Source: Lewinellaceae bacterium | GTDB lineage: Bacteria; Bacteroidota; Bacteroidia; Chitinophagales; Saprospiraceae | Length of the DNA stretch: 64,000 nt | Assembly (NCBI GenBank): GCA_020636045.1 | Contig: JACJYP010000012.1 | Coordinates: 96,383-160,382 of the forward strand | Direction of reading: 5' to 3' | Shown: piece by piece, positions 7,162-14,781 of the stretch | Layout: every line of letters begins with the position of its first letter | Position numbering within the stretch: the stretch's first letter is position 1 | Notes under the pieces: generated by a model | The model's input: only the letters and a program-made list of their open reading frames with translations | Database searches by the model: none | What the model was told of the DNA's origin: nothing | Position numbers and translations under genes: made by a program

Positions 7162-9333
7162 TTATTTCCCAAACAATAGATACAACAGCATGAAAAGCAG
7201 CAACGCCAGCAAATAGGGCACCCATATCCGGCCGTTGATGCGGAACAGTTTTCTACGGCCTTTCTCCCCCGCTACCGCGACGGTCTCTTCCCTGCCTGTT
7301 TTTTGCCGGTCGATGTACGTTACATAAATGAAGCAAAAGAAGTTGACACCCAGCGTCAACATCAGGAAGACGTAGGCGAGGTTCATCGAATCGGTGGCCG
7401 GCGATATCTGGACGAGGTTGATAGAATAGGCCACGGTGGCGAGGAAAGAAGTGATGATCAGTTCGCCCACCTCTTCGAAACTGGCCTTGTGGAAGAACAG
7501 CATGAATATGGGCAGCGCGCTGAACATCAGGAAAGGCATGATGATCAGGATGATCGCCCCCCAGGGCTCGCGATTCACCTTCAGGTGGACGTTGAGGTTC
7601 TTGTATTTTTCCAGGTATTTGGCTTTGTCGGTGGAGTCGAACGTCACCTTGTCCAGCGAACCCAGGGCGTTGTTGAGCTGGTTATCGAGCGTCACGAAGT
7701 ATTTCTCCGTATCCCAGTCGTTCAACTGGAACTCTTCGATCTTGTCGTTGATCTGCAGGCGGCTGTAATCGAAACTGATTTTGATCTTGTCGCTCGAACT
7801 GAGCGCTGTGATGGGTATCCTCAACTCATGCCGGTCGAAGGGAAAGTTGAATGATTTGAATTTCCCCAGGAATTTTCCGCTGATCCGGTAAATGCGCACG
7901 ACGTAGTTGCTGTCGCGCTCCTCGGCGATGAGGTAGCGGTTCGCTTCTTCCGAACTGATGTTGGAAAAATCCACATATCCTTCTTTCTGAATGTATTGCG
8001 AATCCGCGATCACCCAGTACAGGAGGTTGCAGTCGAAGGTGTTCTTCCGCACGTCGATGTCGTTGATGTCGATCACATCAATGCCGACCCGCAGGTTGGG
8101 GATCGGATTTCCTGAGGTGTTGATCTGCGTCGGAAAACTGCGCGTTTTCCCGCCGTGCACGCGGTTGAAAGTCGGCTCTTTTTTCAGGATCAGGGTGCTG
8201 TCGAATTCGTAGAGTTCGTTGAGGATCGTGATCTTGCGGTCCGTCAGTTTTTTGAAATACTGCACGAACTCCCGGCGGGTGCTGTTGCCGGCTAGCAGAG
8301 CGATCTCGAATATGTTCATGGCATCGAAACAGCGGCGCAGGTTGTTGTCGGCGCCTTTCGTCCGGAAAAACTTTTTCGGGAAACGTTCCTCAATGTCCTC
8401 CTTGTGCTTGTACACTTCTTCGGGCAGGGCGTCTTCCGTGCTTTCGTAACGGATGATGGTGTGTTGTTTTTCGCTTGTCAGGTCCTCGAGTTCCTGCTCG
8501 TTCAGGTTGGTGAAGTTTTGAATGCCGATGATCGTTTTCGGGCTGATCTCGCCTTTAGGAGCCTGCTGCAGGGCCCGGATCACGAAATTGCCGTAGGCGC
8601 TGTGCAGGTTGACGAGGATGACCTTTTCGCGGGTGGCCGCGAGGATATTGCGCAGGCGCCTGACGACGCGCGCCGAATCCGCTTTGGGCACCAGGTTGTT
8701 GCGCAGGTCGGCCTGCCGGAATTCGCTGAGCAGGGTATCGCAGGGCAGGCCGTATCGCCGGATCACTTTTTCAAACTCGTTGTGCAGCAGGTAGTCCTTT
8801 TCGGTGATCAGGCCGACGGAAGGCGCTTTCAGTACGGATCTGATAAACTGGATCAGGTAAAACGGCTGCGGGTCGTTGGGCTCCAGAAAAATGGCGTTGT
8901 TGCCAAAATCGAGGCTGTTGTAATCGGCACTCAGCGAAATTACGGGGATCCGGTCCCGGACGATGTCTTTTGCATGACTGATATGCCTGCCCCAGGTATT
9001 GTCGATCACCAGCGCGATGTTGGTATCGGCAGCGATGGCGTTGTAGATCTGCTGGATCGTATCTTCCCGGTAGTCGCACTGAAAACTGACGAGGCGGTAT
9101 TCCACCGGATAGGGGCGGGGTTCGGTGACGGCGTTTATGTGCTTCAGGTAGTCTTCAACGGCGATGATGTGCAGCGAATCGGAGTAGTTGTTTTTCCGTG
9201 CCTTGGTCGTGTCGCTGTAATTGAACCCTACATAGGCGACATATTTCACCGGCCGCGACGACAGCGTGCTTCGCTCGCAGGCGATCCAGCCAGCCAGGAC
9301 GATGGCAAGTAAACCGAGTATGATTTTTTGCAT
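7162..9333 (-). CDS. Lipoprotein-type signal + type I periplasmic-binding domain fused to a Cys-loop-like pentameric ligand-gated ion channel
   Basis: A 723-aa protein. Residues 1-19 form a signal with a possible lipoprotein Cys19 (GWIAC). Residues ~28-350 have the alternating strand-helix pattern of a type I periplasmic-binding (LivJ/ANF-receptor) fold, for example IALVIDNTWGR, IPVISLSADYN and KAPSVGLITEKDY. Residues ~412-588 look like the beta-sandwich extracellular domain of pentameric ligand-gated channels, including the signature FPFDRHEL at 497-504 with the invariant Pro498. Then come the pre-M1 Arg588/Pro590 and four membrane helices: M1 ~592-614 with the central Pro600, M2 ~620-641, M3 ~650-675, M4 ~703-721. 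The Cys pair of animal receptors is absent, as usual in bacterial members. If Cys19 is really lipidated it is odd for a channel; ordinary signal cleavage is the alternative. The gene lies 39 bp downstream of a CocE-like hydrolase on the same strand. Domain assignment is by motif only. Confidence 0.8.
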   Translation of the reverse strand: MQKIILGLLAIVLAGWIACERSTLSSRPVKYVAYVGFNYSDTTKARKNNYSDSLHIIAVEDYLKHINAVTEPRPYPVEYRLVSFQCDYREDTIQQIYNAIAADTNIALVIDNTWGRHISHAKDIVRDRIPVISLSADYNSLDFGNNAIFLEPNDPQPFYLIQFIRSVLKAPSVGLITEKDYLLHNEFEKVIRRYGLPCDTLLSEFRQADLRNNLVPKADSARVVRRLRNILAATREKVILVNLHSAYGNFVIRALQQAPKGEISPKTIIGIQNFTNLNEQELEDLTSEKQHTIIRYESTEDALPEEVYKHKEDIEERFPKKFFRTKGADNNLRRCFDAMNIFEIALLAGNSTRREFVQYFKKLTDRKITILNELYEFDSTLILKKEPTFNRVHGGKTRSFPTQINTSGNPIPNLRVGIDVIDINDIDVRKNTFDCNLLYWVIADSQYIQKEGYVDFSNISSEEANRYLIAEERDSNYVVRIYRISGKFLGKFKSFNFPFDRHELRIPITALSSSDKIKISFDYSRLQINDKIEEFQLNDWDTEKYFVTLDNQLNNALGSLDKVTFDSTDKAKYLEKYKNLNVHLKVNREPWGAIILIIMPFLMFSALPIFMLFFHKASFEEVGELIITSFLATVAYSINLVQISPATDSMNLAYVFLMLTLGVNFFCFIYVTYIDRQKTGREETVAVAGEKGRRKLFRINGRIWVPYLLALLLFMLLYLLFGK

Positions 9334-9372
9334 GGCGGGTGATGATCTGTTTTCAAAAGCGAAAATAAGCGC

Positions 9373-11256
9373 TTATTTCCGCAACACAGGCAGTATGACC
9401 CCCGAAGCGCCGACAGGCATGTGATATACCCGGATCGTGGCGGGTACAAAATCCTGGTCGCTTGCTTCGTAAATATTGATAAACTGCTGCGGATTCCGGT
9501 CGGCGAGCGGAAACCAGCTGCTCTGCACCTGCACCATGATCTTGTGGCCCGGCAGGAAGGTGTGCGCCACGTCGGGCAGGTCGAAATTGACCTGCGACAT
9601 CGTGCCGGGCACGAAGGGCTCCGGTTTTTCAAAACTGTTGCGGTAGCGCCCCCGCATGATCTCGCCCCGCACGAGCATCTGGTAGCCGCCGAGGGGTACG
9701 CCGTTCTTTTCTCCCGACATCGTGTCAGGGAACACGTCGATCAGTTTGACCACGAAGTCGGCATCGGAACTGCTGACGCTGACCCACAGATCGGCCTGCA
9801 CGGTGCCGGTTACGGTGACGGCCTGTTGCAACACGTCGGTCTGGTAACTCAGCACGTCGGTGCGCCGTGAAGCGAAGCGCTGGTCGTCGCACATGTATTC
9901 CCGCGTGCGTTTCAGGTGCACGTCTTCGGTGTAGGGCACCGGTTTCGAGGGGTCGCTGACGTACGAGTCCATTTGCTGGTCGGGCACCTGGCTGCTGCCG
10001 GTAGCGGGTGGTCTTACGGACAAGCCGCCGCCTTCCTGGAAGTAGAATTTCACCTGGCGGGCGTATTTCGGCGGCCATTGCTCGTAGCGCGTCCATTCAT
10101 TGCTGCCGGTCTCGAAAATGCTGGCATCCGGCAATTCCATTTTGCCGTTGTCTTTCAGGTAGTATTCGAAAAAGGGGAATTCGATTTCCTTTTGGAAATA
10201 CTCGCTCGTTTTTTGCCCGAAGGTCACATTGCCGAGGCTTTCGCCGGTAGTGCGCGCCCAGCCGCCGTGCGACCAGGGACCCATTACCAGCCTGTTGCTC
10301 ATCGAGTCGGGATTTTGCTTTTCAATGGCTTCATATACCCGCCAGGCGCCGAAACAGTCCTCGGCGTCGAACAATCCGCCTACCGTGAGCACGGCCGGCA
10401 TCAGATTTCTCAGGTGCGGCCGCGGGTTGCGCGCTTTCCACCAGGCGTCGTAGTCGGGATGCTGCATCAGATCGTTCCAGAACGGTATGCCTTTCATGCC
10501 ATAGCGCTCCGCGTAATTGCGCAACGCGCCTGCGCGCAGGAAAAACGCGTAGTTGTCGGGCGTTTTCCAGTCGCTGAAGCCGGAACTGCGCTCTGTCGTG
10601 GGCTCGGGGCGCGGCTTGCCGAATCCCGAGTAAAAACTGAAGGCGTCCATCAACATGAATGCGCCGTTGTGGTGAAAATCGTCGCCGACAAACCAGTCGG
10701 TAACCGGGGCTTGGGGCGACACGGCTTTGATGGCCGGATGACCGGCCAGGATCGCCATGGTCGAATAAAACCCGGGGTAGGAGATGCCGTAAACGCCCAC
10801 GCGGCCATTGTTGCCCGCGGCATTTTTGATCAGCCAATCCACCGTATCGTAGGTGTCGCTGGCTTCGTCGATGTCCTGCGGCCCCGATTTGTCGGGATTG
10901 AAGGGGCGCACATCCACAAAATCGCCTTCGCTCATGTAGCGCCCGCGTACATCCTGTAAAACAAAAATATAGCCGGCGCGGACCAGGTGCATATTTTCAA
11001 AACGCGTGACGAAGGCCTTTTCGCCGTACGGAGCGCAGGAATAGGGCGTGCGTTTTAGCAGGATGGGGTATCGGCGCCGGTTGTCTTTGGGAGTATAGAT
11101 GGAAGTGAACAGTTTCCTGCCGTCGCGCATGGGGATCATGACCTCGCGCTTCGTGAAATTTTTCCGGATAAAAGCGGAATCGGCAGCAGGTGTTTGCCCA
11201 ATACAGGCGCCGCAAATGAAGAAACAGAGGAATATGATGGAAAAGAAATGTTTCAT
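9373..11256 (-). CDS. CocE/NonD (X-Pro dipeptidyl-peptidase S15-like) alpha/beta hydrolase
   Basis: 627 aa with a signal peptide (MKHFFSIIFLCFFICGACIGQ; a lipoprotein site at Cys18 is possible). The alpha/beta-hydrolase nucleophile is Ser159 in GISYPG (family motif GxSYxG). The likely catalytic Asp is in GGLFDAED (~residue 290) and the His in GPWSHGGW (~residue 330). After about residue 390 a beta-jelly-roll domain typical of the family follows (VTVTGTVQADLWVSVSSSDADFV). Family members include cocaine esterase, alpha-amino-acid ester hydrolases and X-Pro peptidases, so the likely substrate is an acyl ester or a modified peptide in the periplasm. The PBP-channel gene begins 39 bp after it, suggesting co-transcription. 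It is divergent from the MscS gene. Confidence 0.88.
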   Translation of the reverse strand: MKHFFSIIFLCFFICGACIGQTPAADSAFIRKNFTKREVMIPMRDGRKLFTSIYTPKDNRRRYPILLKRTPYSCAPYGEKAFVTRFENMHLVRAGYIFVLQDVRGRYMSEGDFVDVRPFNPDKSGPQDIDEASDTYDTVDWLIKNAAGNNGRVGVYGISYPGFYSTMAILAGHPAIKAVSPQAPVTDWFVGDDFHHNGAFMLMDAFSFYSGFGKPRPEPTTERSSGFSDWKTPDNYAFFLRAGALRNYAERYGMKGIPFWNDLMQHPDYDAWWKARNPRPHLRNLMPAVLTVGGLFDAEDCFGAWRVYEAIEKQNPDSMSNRLVMGPWSHGGWARTTGESLGNVTFGQKTSEYFQKEIEFPFFEYYLKDNGKMELPDASIFETGSNEWTRYEQWPPKYARQVKFYFQEGGGLSVRPPATGSSQVPDQQMDSYVSDPSKPVPYTEDVHLKRTREYMCDDQRFASRRTDVLSYQTDVLQQAVTVTGTVQADLWVSVSSSDADFVVKLIDVFPDTMSGEKNGVPLGGYQMLVRGEIMRGRYRNSFEKPEPFVPGTMSQVNFDLPDVAHTFLPGHKIMVQVQSSWFPLADRNPQQFINIYEASDQDFVPATIRVYHMPVGASGVILPVLRK

Positions 11257-11402
11257 AGGTCAAAAAGTCAGGACTGTTATTTTTAACGCGCAAATTCCAA
11301 AAATTTTAAACCCCGGCCATGGTTTTTCGTTAGGTCTTGAAGCCAATATTTCAAAAAACACCCTGTGCATCGGCCTGGCAAGGCCTGAAAACAACCCGAT
11401 AC

Positions 11403-12458
11403 ATGGATTTTTCCTCCGACTTTTTCTACGCACTCTTATATTCCCTGATCGCTGTCGCCGGCGGGCTCATCGCGGGCTGGCTGCTCGAGCGCTTTCTGTT
11501 GCGCCGGTTGTCAAAAAACTTCGAGATATTTCGCTCGCTGAACGGCGCAGGCGTGTTTATGGGCCTGCTGTTCGGCCTGCGCTTTGCCCTGCGTTATCAC
11601 GATCTGCCCGATTCCTGGCACCAGCCGATCTCCGATACCTGGCGCGCCATCTACATACTCGGCGTTACATTTTACCTGGCCAGACTGGTCGGTAATTTTA
11701 TCGCGGTCAAGATGTCCGATCTGAACGGACTGGTGCCGACAGCCACGCTGCTGCAGAACGTAGCGCGCGGGGTGGTGTATATCAGCGGTCTGATGGTGCT
11801 GCTGCAAACGCTCGGCATCTCTATCGCGCCGGCCCTGACGGCACTGGGCGTAGGTGGTCTGGCCGTCGCGCTGGCTTTGCAGGGCACGCTGGGCAATCTG
11901 TTTTCGGGCATTCAGATCATCGCTTCCCGCAAGATACAACCCGGGCATTTTATCCGCCTGGAAAGCGGGGAAGAAGGCTATGTGACGGACATTACCTGGC
12001 GCAATACAACGATCCGGGCGCTGTCGAATCAGACGATCATCCTGCCCAATTCCAAACTCGCCGAATCGACCGTCACCAATACCTGGATACCCGATCCTGC
12101 CATTTCCGTGCTCGTACCGGTCGGTATTCACTATGACAGCGACCTCGAACATGTGGAGCGCGTTGCACTGGAAGTGGCGAATGCCATACAAAGTTCGCAC
12201 CCCTGCGCCCTGCACGAACACGAACCTACACTCCGGTATTTCGAATTTGCCGACTCCAGCATCAATTTCAAAGTTGCTCTGCGAGCCGTGGAGTTTTCCG
12301 AGCAGTTTGCGCTGCGCCACGATTTTATCAAAGCCCTGCACGCCCGTTTCAAAAAAGAAGGCATTACGATCCCGTATCCGATCCGCACACTCGAATTTGA
12401 GAAATCGTCGCCGCTGTCCCTGCGCAACAGCGAAAAAGCGCAGCAGAACGGCGGGTAG
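11403..12458 (+). CDS. MscS family mechanosensitive ion channel
   Basis: 351 aa from the ATG at 11403 (MDFSSDFFYALLYSLIAVAG). A TTG-initiated extension to 11337 is unlikely because it adds a polar N-terminus before the first helix. Four hydrophobic segments are seen; the last, with LTALGVGGLAVALALQGTLGNLFSG, is the Gly/Ala-rich pore helix TM3 of MscS. It is followed by the cytoplasmic beta domain (KIQPGHFIRLESGEEGYVTDITWRNTTIR and LPNSKLAES). The protein would open under membrane tension to release solutes during hypo-osmotic shock. The gene is monocistronic and diverges from the CocE-like hydrolase across about 146 bp. Confidence 0.93.
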   Translation: MDFSSDFFYALLYSLIAVAGGLIAGWLLERFLLRRLSKNFEIFRSLNGAGVFMGLLFGLRFALRYHDLPDSWHQPISDTWRAIYILGVTFYLARLVGNFIAVKMSDLNGLVPTATLLQNVARGVVYISGLMVLLQTLGISIAPALTALGVGGLAVALALQGTLGNLFSGIQIIASRKIQPGHFIRLESGEEGYVTDITWRNTTIRALSNQTIILPNSKLAESTVTNTWIPDPAISVLVPVGIHYDSDLEHVERVALEVANAIQSSHPCALHEHEPTLRYFEFADSSINFKVALRAVEFSEQFALRHDFIKALHARFKKEGITIPYPIRTLEFEKSSPLSLRNSEKAQQNGG

Positions 12459-12673
12459 ATGCGCCTTTTTGGTCGAATAATTCCCGGCGTACATCGGAGC
12501 GAGGAACCGTTTCGTTGAGGCGTGTAATGTTTGTTCCTGTGTTAAGTTGCTATTTATCAGCAATTTAATACGCAATATTTGCAGTCTTCTACTGCCTGCT
12601 GCCACTGCAACCTCTTTCCTGAACACGTAGTCTTATTGGGTCGAGTTTCACCTGTATAACTGTCCGACCCGAT

Positions 12674-12985
12674 ATGAAAAAGTATTTTTTGTCAAGTCTT
12701 TTCTGCCTGTTGTTCCTGAGTGCAGGACCGCTTTCCGCCATGCCCCGGACGGACCACGACCCTGAAGTGAAAGTAGTCGTAAGCCCAAAAAAGATCTGGC
12801 TGCTGACGGATGAGTTTTCCGTAAAAAACCTGACCGTGCAGGTACTGGATGCCCGTGGCAAGGTGGTCATGGAGAAACGGTTCTCTTCCAAAATGACCGA
12901 CTGGTCGCTGCGCATCGACGCCTTGCCGGAAGGCCGCTATGAAGTCATGCTGGACGATAAAAAAGCGACAGAATTCGAGCGATAG
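12674..12985 (+). CDS. Small secreted protein with T9SS-tail-like beta domain
   Basis: 103 aa with a clear signal peptide (MKKYFLSSLFCLLFLSAGPLSA). The mature part is a short beta domain: KVVVSPKKIWLLTD, VKNLTVQVLDARGKVV and LPEGRYEVMLDD. This resembles the Ig-like sheet seen in T9SS C-terminal tails and DUF3244 proteins (parsed as V.D..GK.V....F then LPEGxYxV), but the ending KKATEFER lacks the usual sorting-tail finish. It stands alone between the MscS and methyltransferase genes. Function unknown. Confidence 0.65.
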   Translation: MKKYFLSSLFCLLFLSAGPLSAMPRTDHDPEVKVVVSPKKIWLLTDEFSVKNLTVQVLDARGKVVMEKRFSSKMTDWSLRIDALPEGRYEVMLDDKKATEFER

Positions 12986-13047
12986 GCGGCTGTCGTTGCA
13001 GCCTGCACGTACGCCCCGGCGATTCCCTTTGAATTGAAGACCGCGAA

Positions 13048-13848
13048 TTGGCGAAAATTCCCGTTTTTCGCCGGGTGAATCCTTTCGATCAAATTTTCAA
13101 TGAAGATTGTGTCGGCGGCATGGCCGCCCGTTTGCCCGACACTTCCGTCGACCTGGTGATCACCGATCCACCATTCGGCATCGAATTTCAGGCAAAGAAA
13201 GCCAATTACAACCGCAAGGGAAGCCGGGTGCTCGAAGGTTACAACGAAGTGAAGGGCGCCGATTACCTCTCCTTCACCCGCGCCTGGCTGGCGGAGGTGC
13301 GCCGCGTGCTGAAGCCCGAGGGCAGTTTGTATATCTTTTCCGGCTGGAATTACCTGAAAGACCTGCTGATCGCCCTCGAAGAACACGAGTTCACACTGGT
13401 GAACCACCTCGTCTGGAAATACCAGTTCGGCCTCGTCACCACCCGCAAATACGTCACTTCACACTACCACATCCTGTTTGCCGGCATCGACGAAAAAAAG
13501 CGCAGGTTCTACCCCTACGCCCGTTTCGACAAGGAAGCGCGCCATCCGGACGGCGGCAGCGCGCATTACAAGGACAAGGAAGACGTGTGGGCCATTCCCC
13601 GTGAATACTGGACCGGCGATGTAAAAACGCCCACCAAACTGCCGGCCGAGATCATCCGGAAAATACTGGCGTACAGCAGTCGCCCCGGCGACGTCGTGCT
13701 CGATCCTTTTCTTGGTTCGGGACAGGTGGCGGTGGTCAGCCAACTCGAAAAACGCCGGTACGTCGGCTTCGAGATCGTGCCGGAATACTTTGATTTTGCC
13801 AAAAAAAGACTGGAAAGCGGCACGTATCGCCTGAAAGCGAAGGAGTGA
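13048..13848 (+). CDS. DNA adenine/cytosine-N4 methyltransferase (beta-class), orphan
   Basis: About 266 aa. Motif IV is TDPPFG (~residues 38-43) and comes before motif I, DPFLGSG (~residue 221), the order of beta-class N6-adenine or N4-cytosine methyltransferases such as CcrM-type enzymes. Target is double-stranded DNA with S-adenosylmethionine as donor. There is no ATG at the right place: an in-frame stop lies at 13030, and the candidates are TTG 13048 or GTG 13075; the latter gives MNPFDQIFNEDC, which fits the usual family N-terminus well. No restriction endonuclease, specificity subunit or transposon is adjacent, so it looks like a solitary methyltransferase. A 42-bp minisatellite begins 180 bp downstream. 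Confidence 0.85.
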   Translation: MAKIPVFRRVNPFDQIFNEDCVGGMAARLPDTSVDLVITDPPFGIEFQAKKANYNRKGSRVLEGYNEVKGADYLSFTRAWLAEVRRVLKPEGSLYIFSGWNYLKDLLIALEEHEFTLVNHLVWKYQFGLVTTRKYVTSHYHILFAGIDEKKRRFYPYARFDKEARHPDGGSAHYKDKEDVWAIPREYWTGDVKTPTKLPAEIIRKILAYSSRPGDVVLDPFLGSGQVAVVSQLEKRRYVGFEIVPEYFDFAKKRLESGTYRLKAKE

Positions 13849-14028
13849 ATTGCGCGACCGGGACCATACCCTTTTGAGCGCGTCGACGGTTTGTTTCAAA
13901 ACAAAAACCGTAGTCCTTGCGTGACTGATCATGCGCTCCAATCTGCCATTCGACCGGCTAAACTGTCTGGGATTATTCTGTACACACGCTCAATATCCTT
14001 CGATTATATACTTGTTACAATTTGCGCA

Positions 14029-14397
14029 CTGAACGGAAGTTGTTGCCACGTTCCTTGCAGCGATTACACAAAGGGCGTTCGTCGTTGCAACGTTCCTTGT
14101 AACGATTACACAAAGGGCGTTAGTCGTTGCAACGTTCCTTGTAGCGATTACACAAAGGACGTTAGTCGTTAACCTTGCGTTCGTTTGTTAACGATTACGA
14201 TTACAAAAGGGCGTTAGTCGTTACCACGTTCGCGCAACGCGTTCGTCGCTGCAACGATTACGATTACACAAAGGGCGTTCGTCGTTGCAACGTTCCTTGT
14301 AGCGATTACACAAAGGGCGTTCGTCGCTGCAACGTTCCTTGTAGCGATTACACAAAGGGCGTTAGTCGTTAACGCGTTCCTTGTAGCGATTACATAA
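14029..14397. repeat. 42-bp minisatellite, imperfect tandem array
   Basis: Unit is 42 bp, seen by the CGTTCCTTG core recurring at 14049, 14091 and 14133 (exactly 42 apart) and again from about 14290 to 14385. Each unit contains the palindrome CGTTGCAACG and GCGATTACACAAAGGGCG. Central units (14160-14265) are rearranged and partly deleted. Because 42 is a multiple of three, one frame reads as a 14-residue repeat (CNVPCSDYTKGVRR), but this lacks any other sign of a protein. The array sits between the methyltransferase gene and the xyl genes. Confidence 0.9.
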
Positions 14398-14412
14398 ACG
14401 GAACGGGAAGTT

Positions 14413-14517
14413 GGTAGCGCGGCGTTTACGCCGCCGGGTCAAGGCCATTTATGGCCGTAACACGCGACAGTCGGCCATAAATGACCTCCAACAAGGCGGC
14501 GTAAACGCCGCGCTACC
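14413..14517. repeat. ~105-bp palindromic element, copy A
   Basis: Terminal arms GGTAGCGCGGCGTTTACGCC (14413) and the complementary end GGCGTAAACGCCGCGCTACC (to 14517) are perfect inverted repeats, and inside is a second pair, GGCCATTTATGGCC and GGCCATAAATGACC. Each arm is itself partly palindromic. Copies B (14663-14768) and C (20262-20367) share over 90% of positions by eye. No coding capacity. Confidence 0.9.
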
Positions 14518-14555
14518 AGTTGCGCCCGCATCAAACAAACCTGTTCAGGATATTT
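14518..14555. repeat. Duplicated 3' end of xylA
   Basis: These 38 bases match 14769-14806 with one difference. In the downstream copy they include the last eight codons and stop codon of xylA. Here they follow copy A of the palindromic element exactly as they follow copy B, so a unit of about 143 bp (element plus gene end) has been duplicated. Confidence 0.8.
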
Positions 14556-14662
14556 CCGCCGCGCCTGTGTCTTTTGACCAGGCGCAAGCAAACACCCGGC
14601 ACGGCGAAATGCCTGGGTAATGAATCCGGTCTATAAACGGGAATTCCCTGACGGGAATAGTT

Positions 14663-14768
14663 GGTAGCGCGGCGTTTACGCCGCCCGGGTCAAGGCCATT
14701 TATGGCCGTAACACGCGACAGTCGGCCATAAATGACCTCCAACAAGGCGGCGTAAACGCCGCGCTACC
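14663..14768. repeat. ~105-bp palindromic element, copy B
   Basis: Same architecture as the copy at 14413. It ends 13 bp beyond the xylA stop codon. Its hairpin could act as the 3' end structure of the xyl transcript. It is preceded by a half-copy of the nested palindrome family (AATTCCCTGACGGGAAT at 14642). Confidence 0.9.
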
Positions 14769-14781
14769 AGTTGCGCCTGCA

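Noticed and set aside
13885..13912. Possible terminator after the methyltransferase gene
   Set aside because: ACGGTTTGTTT/AACAAAAACCGT pairs only in part and has no T-run, so it is not called.
13891..14372. Open frames with 14-residue CNVPCSDYTKGVRR repeats
   Set aside because: They are produced by the 42-bp minisatellite, whose period is a multiple of three. The frame lacks a credible start, signal or non-repeat domain, and the other strand is also open.
14029..14397. CRISPR array
   Set aside because: The repeated units are contiguous at 42 bp with no unique spacers, and there is no cas gene in the window.
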